NCBI GenBank assembly: GCA_946499835.1
Contig: CAMMTJ010000003.1
Span: 1-55,459, forward strand
DNA: 55,459 nucleotides
DNA from: an uncultured Bacillota bacterium
GTDB taxonomy: Bacteria; Bacillota; Clostridia; Christensenellales; UBA1242
Direction of reading: 5' to 3'
In this document: one piece after another, positions 18,222 to 24,790 of the stretch
Layout of the letters: every line of letters starts with the position of its first letter
Numbering within the stretch: the stretch's first letter is position 1
The notes under the pieces: model-generated
Databases searched by the model: none
What the model saw: only the letters and a program-made list of their open reading frames with translations
What the model was told of the DNA's origin: nothing
Made by a program: the position numbers and the translations under genes

Positions 18222-19028
18222 ATGAAGAAAATAAAAATAGGGAAAGAAAACGCAATATTTCAGCAAATATTGGCAATTAAAAGCAATAGGAATAAAAGGG
18301 CTCAACTTAAAATGTTTTTTGTAGAAGGGGTTCAAAATATAAAAGAGGCAATTGCAAACAATTGGTCAATACATGCTTTTATTTATTCTGAAAAAACAAA
18401 CCTTTCAGATTGGGCAAAAGGTATTATATCTATTGCAGAATATAACTATATTTTAGACGATACTTTAATGAAAAAGTTAAGTGATAAATCGGATACAAGT
18501 GAAATTTTGGCAATAATAAAAATTAAAAATCAAGATGACATTGTTTTTACAAAAAATCCAGTTTATGTTTTGTTGGATAGACCATCAAAGAAAGGGAATT
18601 TAGGGTCAATAATTAGGAGTTGTGATGCATTGAATGTTGATCAAATTTTTTACTCTGGGCATAGCGTGGATATTTATGATCATGAAGTCATCACTGCTTC
18701 TATGGGGTCATTTTTTAAGATGCCAATAACATATATAAAATCAAATGAAGATTTTTTGAATTTGATTAAAATATTAAAAAGCAAATTAGACTTACAAATT
18801 GTTGCGACATCATTACAGGCAACGAATACTGTTCAAGAATGTGATTTTACTAAACCTACATTACTTTTAGTAGGCAATGAAGCAAATGGATTATGTAAAT
18901 TTTATAATGATAATGTTGATAAAGCGGTAATAATAAGAATGAGAAATGGTATTGACTCATTAAATGTTGCTTGTGCAACAACGGTTTGTTTGTATGAAAT
19001 ACAAAGACAACGCACAAAAACTTCTTGA
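18222..19028 (+). CDS. TrmH/SpoU-family RNA 2'-O-methyltransferase
   Basis: The 268-residue SPOUT methyltransferase has an N-terminal substrate-binding domain (FFVEG near residue 32) and a knotted catalytic domain. Motif 1 is NLGSIIRSCDAL, motif 2 is VGNEANGL and motif 3 is SLNVACA. Members methylate rRNA or tRNA ribose, and some (TsnR/AviRb type) give antibiotic resistance; the target here is unknown. Leucine is often TTA, unlike adjacent genes. The last five residues and the stop codon lie in the right copy of the 36-bp direct repeat. The mRNA appears leaderless. Confidence 0.88.
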   Translation: MKKIKIGKENAIFQQILAIKSNRNKRAQLKMFFVEGVQNIKEAIANNWSIHAFIYSEKTNLSDWAKGIISIAEYNYILDDTLMKKLSDKSDTSEILAIIKIKNQDDIVFTKNPVYVLLDRPSKKGNLGSIIRSCDALNVDQIFYSGHSVDIYDHEVITASMGSFFKMPITYIKSNEDFLNLIKILKSKLDLQIVATSLQATNTVQECDFTKPTLLLVGNEANGLCKFYNDNVDKAVIIRMRNGIDSLNVACATTVCLYEIQRQRTKTS

Positions 19029-19046
19029 ACTTTATTGAATAATAGG
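19011..19046 (+). repeat. 36-bp direct repeat, right copy
   Basis: The copy of 18105-18140 with one mismatch. It is read in a different frame here and encodes the last five residues and the stop of the trmH-like gene. Confidence 0.95.
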
Positions 19047-19053
19047 GTGTTAG

Positions 19054-19086
19054 AAAAAAAGGACAACTTGGTTGTTCTTTTTTTGT
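19054..19086 (+). terminator. Terminator, probably the original end of the mutL operon
   Basis: A stem at about 19060-19067 with 19071-19078 (including one G-T pair), a 3-nt loop, and A- and T-runs on either side. It lies just after the right direct repeat, where the terminator of the PLP-enzyme gene would have been before the insertion. Confidence 0.75.
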
Positions 19087-19109
19087 GACAATTTTCGTAA
19101 ATTATATCT

Positions 19110-19715
19110 ATGAAAAGAAATCTGTTTGTGTCAGTCAAAGATAATGTTAGAGATTGTTTGCAAAACAATAAAATAAAATTCTTTACACTTATGTTTATTC
19201 TTTTTGTTGCTCTTGTGACAGGAATTATTGTTGCAATAAAGTGCTATTCAAATGCGAGCATTGCAGATTTATCCCATTATGGGCTTGTCAGTCTTGAAGG
19301 TGGGGCGATAACTTCTTCTTTTTTTTCCAGACTTTTATCACTTATCCTTGTCATGGCACTTTTGCTTGTCTTTTCTTTAACAAAGTTCTGTTTGCCACTT
19401 GCCTATCTTGTGCTTGCATACAGGACTTATCTTTTGGGGCTTAATCTTACACTTATGTTCATATTATATGGCTTCCCAGGGATAATTTTATCATTTTTGA
19501 TAGCTTTGCCTTGTCAACTGATTTGTCTCTTTGTTTTGTCTGTTTACTATATCTTTTTGTGTGATAGTTTGAATAATCCTTGTTGTGTGAGTAGGTTAAA
19601 CATGAGGTATCGCCTCAAATGTTTTCTTTTCACGCTGGCAGTTTTGATTGCTGTTTGCCTTGTTGAATCTCTTCTTATCATTATTTTTAATGGGCAGGTT
19701 ATACTTGTTTTATAA
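19110..19715 (+). CDS. SpoIIM-like integral membrane protein
   Basis: The 201-residue protein has about five hydrophobic segments: one near 25-45, then four from about 70 onwards. The layout of a long first loop followed by a glycine-containing block and an LP-C/Q-x hydrophobic block resembles stage II sporulation protein M. That protein works with SpoIID and SpoIIP to drive engulfment. Similarity is by pattern only. Support comes from linkage to dacF, which is near spoIIM in Bacillus. An in-frame stop at 19098 fixes ATG 19110 as the earliest start, and no ribosome site is visible. Confidence 0.5.
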   Translation: MKRNLFVSVKDNVRDCLQNNKIKFFTLMFILFVALVTGIIVAIKCYSNASIADLSHYGLVSLEGGAITSSFFSRLLSLILVMALLLVFSLTKFCLPLAYLVLAYRTYLLGLNLTLMFILYGFPGIILSFLIALPCQLICLFVLSVYYIFLCDSLNNPCCVSRLNMRYRLKCFLFTLAVLIAVCLVESLLIIIFNGQVILVL

Positions 19716-19723
19716 GATTGAAT

Positions 19724-19767
19724 AAAAATCTCTTTTTGGAAAAACTAATCTCGAAAGGAGATTTTTT
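19724..19767 (+). promoter_or_regulatory. Hairpin overlapping the dacF ribosome binding site
   Basis: A 9-bp stem (19724-19732 with 19758-19766) ends in a T-run that abuts the dacF start codon and contains half of its AAAGGAG site. It may be the terminator of the SpoIIM-like gene, an element that masks the ribosome site, or both. Confidence 0.5.
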
Positions 19768-20919
19768 ATGAAACGAATTGCTGTATTTGGTATTATGTTA
19801 TGCATACTTGCCACAACATTTTGTGCAAGTGGTTTTCAAATGACAATGGCAAGCAGTGAAGTTCAAATAACTTCAAAATCTGCATTCCTCATGGATTATG
19901 CCTCAGGACAAATTTTGTATGCCAAGAATGAAAAAGAGCATTTGCCAGTTGCGAGCATGGTGAAGATGATGACAATTCTTCTCACGCTTGAAGAGATTGA
20001 TCAAGGGAACTTATCACTTGATGATATGATCACAACAAGTGAAAATGCCTCTGGAATGGGTGGCTCACAAGTTTTCATTGATCCATATGTTGAATATAAA
20101 GCAGAAGATCTTCTCAAAAGTGTGATTGTTTCTTCTGCAAATGATGCCTCAGTTGCACTTGCAGAACATATAAGTGGAAGTGAAAATGCTTTTGTTGTGA
20201 AGATGAATGAAAGGGCAGAAGAACTTGGTATGGCAGACACCAATTATGTCAACTGCACTGGACTTCCAGCGCCAGAGCAATATTCTTGTGCAAAAGACAG
20301 CGCTCTTCTTCTCAAACAAGTTGCAGAGCATGAACTCTATCACAAATACAGCACAATTTGGATGGATGAACTCACTCATCCATCAGGTCGAAAGACTGAG
20401 CTTGTCAACACCAACCGGCTTATAAGGTATTATGAGGGCTGTGATGGTGGAAAAACAGGTTCAACAAATGAAGCAGGCTGTTGCCTTTCAGCCTCAGCCA
20501 AAAGGAAGAATATGAGACTTGTTTCAGTTGTTATCGGTGCAAAAAACAGCCAGACGAGATTTAACGAATGTTCAAGCCTCTTCAATTATGGCTTTGCAAA
20601 CTTTGAAAGCAAAAACCTTTTGAGTCAAAATGAAGTTGCAAAAGAAATTGCTGTAAATAAAGGCAAGGTTGACAGCATAGCAGTTTATCCAAGCGAGGAC
20701 TTTTCAGTTGTAGGCAAAAAAGGTGAAGATGGTGGGTATAGCGTTGACTATAACTTGCCATCACAAATCAACGCTCCTGTAAAGTCAGGTGATGTTGTCG
20801 GCAAGGCTATTGTTTCAAAAAATGGTGAAGTTATCAAAGAGGTTGATCTTGTGATGAGAGAGGACGTTCAAAAATTATCTTTCAAAGACTGCCTTGATCA
20901 CATAACGCAAAAATGGTAA
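19768..20919 (+). CDS. dacF: D-alanyl-D-alanine carboxypeptidase, DacF type
   Basis: The 383-residue secreted low-molecular-weight PBP trims the terminal D-alanine of peptidoglycan stem peptides. A signal peptide covers about residues 1-30. The three S11 motifs are SMVK, SAN and KTG. The C-terminal domain (about 275-383) is the beta-rich PBP5-type tail that lies on the membrane. In Bacillus, DacF is made in the forespore and lowers cortex cross-linking; the same role is inferred here from the nearby sporulation genes. AAAGGAG precedes ATG and is half buried in a hairpin. Confidence 0.9.
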   Translation: MKRIAVFGIMLCILATTFCASGFQMTMASSEVQITSKSAFLMDYASGQILYAKNEKEHLPVASMVKMMTILLTLEEIDQGNLSLDDMITTSENASGMGGSQVFIDPYVEYKAEDLLKSVIVSSANDASVALAEHISGSENAFVVKMNERAEELGMADTNYVNCTGLPAPEQYSCAKDSALLLKQVAEHELYHKYSTIWMDELTHPSGRKTELVNTNRLIRYYEGCDGGKTGSTNEAGCCLSASAKRKNMRLVSVVIGAKNSQTRFNECSSLFNYGFANFESKNLLSQNEVAKEIAVNKGKVDSIAVYPSEDFSVVGKKGEDGGYSVDYNLPSQINAPVKSGDVVGKAIVSKNGEVIKEVDLVMREDVQKLSFKDCLDHITQKW

Positions 20920-20928
20920 ACAAAAATG

Positions 20929-20958
20929 ACTGTTTGACTTTTCAAGCAGTTTTTTTTT
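20929..20958 (+). terminator. Terminator after dacF
   Basis: A 9-bp stem (20929-20937 with 20942-20950, one G-T pair), a 4-nt loop and nine T. Confidence 0.88.
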
Positions 20959-21017
20959 GTTGGTTGAAAACCTTTTATTGTTTCGACAAACGTATGAATG
21001 AAAGTGTCTATTTTTGT

Positions 21018-21046
21018 TTGCTTTTTTAAGAGAAGTTTGTTAAAAT
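21018..21046 (+). promoter_or_regulatory. Leaderless promoter of the site-2 protease-scpAB operon
   Basis: TTGCTT (21018-21023), a 17-bp spacer and TGT-TAAAAT (TAAAAT at 21041-21046), with exactly 6 nt between the -10 box and ATG 21053. An in-frame TAA at 21041 excludes any earlier start codon. Confidence 0.8.
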
Positions 21047-21052
21047 CATACT

Positions 21053-21715
21053 ATGCTGTATTTCATACTTGCTCTCAACCTTTCCGGCTGGGATATTTTG
21101 ACAGCGGTGCTTGGTTACCTTTGTGCAATGGCGGTCGGAATTGTTTCTCATGAGGTTGCACATGCCTTTGTTGCTCATAAGTGTGGAGATGATACGGCAA
21201 AACTTATGGGAAGGGTGTCTTTCAATCCTTTTGCACACCTTGACCCTTTTGGCATGCTTATGTTTCTTTTTGTTGGCTTTGGCTGGGCAAAACCAGTCCC
21301 TGTCAATGAACTGAACTTTCGCAATTTTAAGCGTGGACAAAGACTTGTGTCTATGGCTGGAATTGTGACAAACCTTGTGCTTGCTTTTATTTTTAGTGGG
21401 CTATATTACTTTTTCTTCCCATACTTAATTTCACATTCAAACTTGTTTTTGAATTTTGTTGGATATTTTCTTCTCTTTGCTTTTGCGATAAATATTTCCC
21501 TTGCAATATTCAACCTTTTCCCAATTTATCCGCTCGATGGCTTCAATTTTCTTAGGTCATTTTTAAGACCAACAAACAAATTTGTGCTGTTTATGGAAAG
21601 GTATGGCTCACTTATCTTGATTTTGCTTCTTATCACATCAGCCTTTGACTATGTTTATTCATTTTTCTTGAATCTTGTCGAACAAGGCTTCTTCGCTTTT
21701 TGGGGGTTATTCTGA
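21053..21715 (+). CDS. Site-2 protease family (M50) membrane metalloprotease
   Basis: The 220-residue intramembrane zinc protease has the metal site HEVAH at 33-37 in the first helix, the GRVSFNPFAHLDP segment after it, and NLFPIYPLDG as the second metal-binding motif. Five to six hydrophobic segments are seen. It is the short YwhC/YydH-like type without PDZ or CBS domains. The substrate is unknown; related genes sit before scpA in many Bacillota. No ribosome site is present and the mRNA looks leaderless. Its stop overlaps the scpA start by one base (TGATG). Confidence 0.92.
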   Translation: MLYFILALNLSGWDILTAVLGYLCAMAVGIVSHEVAHAFVAHKCGDDTAKLMGRVSFNPFAHLDPFGMLMFLFVGFGWAKPVPVNELNFRNFKRGQRLVSMAGIVTNLVLAFIFSGLYYFFFPYLISHSNLFLNFVGYFLLFAFAINISLAIFNLFPIYPLDGFNFLRSFLRPTNKFVLFMERYGSLILILLLITSAFDYVYSFFLNLVEQGFFAFWGLF

Positions 21716-22491
21716 TGGACACAAATGAAAATTTTCAACCAGTTGAAAGTGAACAATTAGGTTTCGTGGATCAAAAGTATCGTTTCAAACTTGACAACTT
21801 CGAAGGTCCACTTGACCTGCTTTTGCATCTCATCAAAGACGCCAAACTCGACATCATGACTGTCAAACTTTCTGAAATAACAGAGCAGTATCTTGAATAT
21901 ATGCAAGATCTTGATTCTATTGACATGGACAGAGCAAGTGAATTTATCACAGTTGCGGCAACGCTTTTGGAAATCAAGTCAAAACATCTTTTGCCTGTTG
22001 AAACTGAGGAAGTGGAGGATGAAGAGGACAGTGAGGCACTTCTTCTTCAAAGACTTAAAGAATATGAACTCTTTAAGCAAACAGGGCAACGTCTCAAAGA
22101 AATTGAAGACATCAACAAACTTTATCGTGCACCTGGCAAAGAGACTGAAAAAGTCAAGATTATCATCAAAGACATGGTGCTTGACAAGTTGCTTGATGCC
22201 TTTGCAAATCTTTTGGCAAGAAAAGAGGCAAGGGGTGAAGAAAAACCTGAGCCTAAGAAGATTGTGAAAGATAGATTCACTGTTGCCGAAAAAATTGTTT
22301 CAATAAGAGATTATTCTCGCACGCACAAACGGTTTTTGTTTGAAGATCTTTACAGTGATGACATGACAAAAAGTGAAATGATCAATGTCTTTCTTGCTCT
22401 TCTTGAACTTCTCAAACTCCAAACGGTGAGAGTAGAGCAGACAGGAATCTTTCAACAAATAAACATTATTTCAAATGAGGTGAGCGCATGA
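21715..22491 (+). CDS. scpA: Segregation and condensation protein A
   Basis: The 258-residue kleisin subunit bridges the SMC heads. The N-terminal FEGPLDLLLHLI signature is typical, followed by an acidic middle and a C-terminal winged-helix region (FLALLELLKLQ). ATG 21715 is chosen over TTG 21700. It overlaps the protease stop by one base and the scpB start by four (ATGA). It works with ScpB and with the Smc encoded at 37.5 kb. Confidence 0.95.
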   Translation: MDTNENFQPVESEQLGFVDQKYRFKLDNFEGPLDLLLHLIKDAKLDIMTVKLSEITEQYLEYMQDLDSIDMDRASEFITVAATLLEIKSKHLLPVETEEVEDEEDSEALLLQRLKEYELFKQTGQRLKEIEDINKLYRAPGKETEKVKIIIKDMVLDKLLDAFANLLARKEARGEEKPEPKKIVKDRFTVAEKIVSIRDYSRTHKRFLFEDLYSDDMTKSEMINVFLALLELLKLQTVRVEQTGIFQQINIISNEVSA

Positions 22492-23213
22492 GCACTTTTG
22501 ACACAACTTACAACTTAAAAGATGTTCTCTATTCAATTCTCTTCGTGGCAGGAGATGGGATTGAAAAGTCTTTTTTGGCTGAAAAACTGGAAGTAAGCGA
22601 AAAAGAGGTTGAAAAGGCGCTTGCCGAACTTGAAAAAGATTTATCTGGCTCTTGTGGGGTGCATCTTATAAGATTTAAAAACAAAGTGCAACTCTCTTCA
22701 AATCCAAATTATGCCTCTTATATATCAGATGTTCTCAACCCAATCAGAGAAAAATCATTGACGCGTGCAGCACTTGAAACGCTTGCTATCATTGCATACA
22801 AACAGCCTATCACAAAACTTGAAGTTGAAGATGTGAGGAGAGTTAATTCAGACTACGCCGTCCAAATACTTCTTGACCAAGATATGATTGAGGTCGTTGG
22901 AAGAAAAGATGCTGTTGGGAAACCTCTTCTTTTTGGCACAACAGAAAACTTCTTGAAGAGGTTCAATATAACCAATTTGTCAGACTTGCCTGATTATGAA
23001 GAACTGATGGAAAGAATAAAAACTTTGCGTTCTGAGGAAGAGGCAGAGAAGAGCGACACTTTGTTCCGTGATGTGCAAGACATTGAATTTAACGAGGAGT
23101 TGCCAGACTTTTTGAAAGGAGAAGAGGTGGAAAAAGTTGATGGCGAGAGCGAATTGGAACAAGAGATTGACAAACTTCTCTCAGATGACGATTCAACCTC
23201 TGATGCTGTTTAA
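22488..23213 (+). CDS. scpB: Segregation and condensation protein B
   Basis: The 241-residue kite subunit of condensin is made of two winged-helix domains; LETLAIIAYKQPITKLEVE is the family signature. The last 60 residues are an extra acidic tail. It is translationally coupled to scpA. A terminator follows, ending the operon. Confidence 0.95.
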   Translation: MSTFDTTYNLKDVLYSILFVAGDGIEKSFLAEKLEVSEKEVEKALAELEKDLSGSCGVHLIRFKNKVQLSSNPNYASYISDVLNPIREKSLTRAALETLAIIAYKQPITKLEVEDVRRVNSDYAVQILLDQDMIEVVGRKDAVGKPLLFGTTENFLKRFNITNLSDLPDYEELMERIKTLRSEEEAEKSDTLFRDVQDIEFNEELPDFLKGEEVEKVDGESELEQEIDKLLSDDDSTSDAV

Positions 23214-23222
23214 TAAAAATAC

Positions 23223-23248
23223 AAAAACTTCCATTTGGAAGTTTTTTT
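23223..23248 (+). terminator. Terminator after scpB
   Basis: A perfect 10-bp stem (23223-23232 with 23237-23246), a 4-nt loop and a T-run. Confidence 0.9.
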
Positions 23249-23276
23249 CTTTATCTTCTCATCATAGAATACTGGT

Positions 23277-23423
23277 ATGGAAGAAGAGGAGTTTTATTAT
23301 AAACTTGAAGAGGTTAAAGAGCGGGTGGGCTTCAAGCAAAGAGCAAAGGTATATCTTTATGTTTTCGGGCTTTTTGCTCTATTTTTTGCACTTATGAGTT
23401 TTCTTGTATGGCTGTTTCAGTAA
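23277..23423 (+). CDS. 48-residue single-pass membrane protein upstream of spoIVFB
   Basis: This small ORF encodes an acidic start (four Glu at residues 2-5), a charged helix to about residue 24 and one hydrophobic helix at about 25-47. A TAGAAT box (23265-23270) ends 6 nt before ATG and an in-frame TAG lies in that box, so the gene looks leaderless. Its last 16 nt overlap the spoIVFB start. It occupies the place of spoIVFA, the inhibitor/anchor of SpoIVFB in Bacillus, but is far too short to be that protein and lacks a LytM domain. A regulatory or translation-coupling role is inferred only. Confidence 0.6.
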   Translation: MEEEEFYYKLEEVKERVGFKQRAKVYLYVFGLFALFFALMSFLVWLFQ

Positions 23424-24274
23424 AGAAAAAACTGCCTGTTCACCCAAGTTTTCTTCTTCTGCTGGGCTGGTTTATTTTAATGCGTGACCTTGCCGGCTTT
23501 TTTATTTTTGTGGGCGTTGTTTTAACGCATGAACTTGGGCACTATTTTGTTGCAAAAAAACTGGGCTATCGTTTGGACTCTTTTTTCCTTGCACCTTATG
23601 GTGTGAGTTTGAATTACAAAGAAAGCGTGTTTGAAGCAGGAGATGAGGTCAAAATTGCCATTGCAGGCCCTCTTGTCAATTTCTCTCTTGCTTTTGTTGC
23701 AATAGCATTTTGGTGGATTTTTCCAGCCACTTACTTTTTTACTCAAACCTTTGTTACACAGTCAATCTTGCTTGGACTATTCAATCTTCTTCCTTGCTAT
23801 CCGCTTGACGGCGGACGTATTGTGGTTGGGCTTTTGTCTGGCAAAATGGAACGCAAAAAAAGCGTGGCGCTTGTGACCACACTCAATTTTGTCTTTTCTT
23901 TTTTATGCTTTGTTTGTTTTGTGATTTCTTGCATTGTCAGTTTCAATCCAACGTTTGCCCTTGCCACTTGCTTTTTGCTGGCAGGGGCAGTGCAGGGTAA
24001 GAGAGAGGGCAGATATGCTCTTGCAACTGTGTTCAAGAAAAAGAACAAAAATTTTTCAAAACCGCTTGTTTTGACTGTCAATTCTTCGGTAACACTTGGA
24101 GAGGTGCTAAAAAAAATCCAAGTAAACAAATTTACAATTTTTTACTGCATATTTGCAAACGGCAAAGTGAGAATTTTGTATGAGCAAACTCTCTTGGACT
24201 TTGCTCTTGTTTTTTCATACACAGCAACGCTTGAAGAAATCTTTTCTTCTAATTTTCTTCGAGGAAAGGTATAA
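23408..24274 (+). CDS. spoIVFB: SpoIVFB-like intramembrane protease (pro-sigma-K processing)
   Basis: The 288-residue M50B protease has the zinc motif HELGH at 41-45, the GPLVN helix and the second metal motif NLLPCYPLDGGR. Six or so membrane segments lead to a C-terminal soluble region resembling a reduced CBS domain (about 220-288). Length and the N-terminal VHPSF segment match Bacillus SpoIVFB. It would cut the pro-sequence of sigma-K in the mother cell; pro-sigK itself is at 42.3 kb. It overlaps the 48-residue ORF upstream and, tail to tail, the minus-strand gene downstream by 26 nt. Confidence 0.85.
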   Translation: MAVSVKKKLPVHPSFLLLLGWFILMRDLAGFFIFVGVVLTHELGHYFVAKKLGYRLDSFFLAPYGVSLNYKESVFEAGDEVKIAIAGPLVNFSLAFVAIAFWWIFPATYFFTQTFVTQSILLGLFNLLPCYPLDGGRIVVGLLSGKMERKKSVALVTTLNFVFSFLCFVCFVISCIVSFNPTFALATCFLLAGAVQGKREGRYALATVFKKKNKNFSKPLVLTVNSSVTLGEVLKKIQVNKFTIFYCIFANGKVRILYEQTLLDFALVFSYTATLEEIFSSNFLRGKV

Positions 24275-24698
24275 GTTTTTCAATGTTGTCTTTTTCAAGA
24301 GTTTTGAGTTTTTCCAAAATTTCATCAATTTCTTTTGAAACATCTTTGTGATCAGATTGATCTTTTATGCATGTGATGTAGCCCATAAAAGTGCCAATCA
24401 GCATAAGTTCTGCGATATGTCTTGTTGATTTGTCCATAAGAGTGGACATATTGATTGATCCCCAAAGTTTTGCTTTTTCCAGCCAGTTGTTATCTTTGAT
24501 ACCTTCAATTTTTTCTGCTTTGGCAAGAAGTTCAAGTTCTTTGCAAAGGGTGAGATAGAGGTCGCCTTCCATAGACAACTCTTTTTTGAGACTTTCATCT
24601 TCCACCTTTTCAATGATTTCATCAATTGATTGAATGGCTGTGCGAGTGTTTTGATAAACCGCATTGATATAGTCGGTCAGTTTTTCTTTTTCTTCCAT
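24249..24698 (-). CDS. Ferritin-like four-helix-bundle protein of unknown function
   Basis: The 149-residue all-helical protein has a strongly amphipathic pattern. Features recalled from clostridial hypothetical proteins (DUF2383-like) are WGSINMSTLMDKSTRHIAE in the third helix and a DNIEKLIPFL end. Iron or metal ligands are not obvious. ATG at 24698 with GGAGG is preferred over upstream in-frame starts. A promoter resembling the forespore sigma-F/sigma-G class lies upstream, so expression during sporulation is possible. The 3' end overlaps spoIVFB convergently. Confidence 0.65.
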   Translation of the reverse strand: MEEKEKLTDYINAVYQNTRTAIQSIDEIIEKVEDESLKKELSMEGDLYLTLCKELELLAKAEKIEGIKDNNWLEKAKLWGSINMSTLMDKSTRHIAELMLIGTFMGYITCIKDQSDHKDVSKEIDEILEKLKTLEKDNIEKLIPFLEEN

Positions 24699-24715
24699 AA
24701 TTTCCTCCGTGAGTT

Positions 24716-24745
24716 TATTATGGCTGGAAGAGAAAATATTATTCT
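24716..24745 (-). promoter_or_regulatory. Candidate sigma-G/sigma-F-type promoter
   Basis: On the minus strand AGAATA, a 17-bp spacer and CATAATA precede the ferritin-like gene. This is close to the Bacillus forespore consensus (TGMATA, 17-18 bp, CATNNTA). No good sigma-A promoter was found in the same stretch. Confidence 0.4.
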
Positions 24746-24790
24746 TTTTGCAAGAGGAATACATTTGATTTCTTTGCAAAGAATAAAAGC

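Larger units (their letters stand above)
18141..19046 (+). mobile_element. Putative 906-bp inserted cassette carrying the trmH-like gene
   Basis: The unit starts right after the left direct repeat and ends with the right copy. It holds a terminator, an extended -10 promoter and one gene with codon use unlike its neighbours. The right repeat supplies the last residues and stop codon of the gene. No transposase, integrase or terminal inverted repeats are visible, so the mobility mechanism is unknown; a past insertion is an inference from the duplicated flank. Confidence 0.5.

Noticed and set aside
18141..19046. Insertion sequence
   Set aside because: No transposase and no terminal inverted repeats; only long direct repeats, so it was described as a putative cassette instead.
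23137..23397. An 86-codon frame spanning the scpB end and the 48-residue ORF
   Set aside because: It crosses a strong terminator and has no start signal; the 48-codon frame fits the -10 spacing and the overlap with spoIVFB better.
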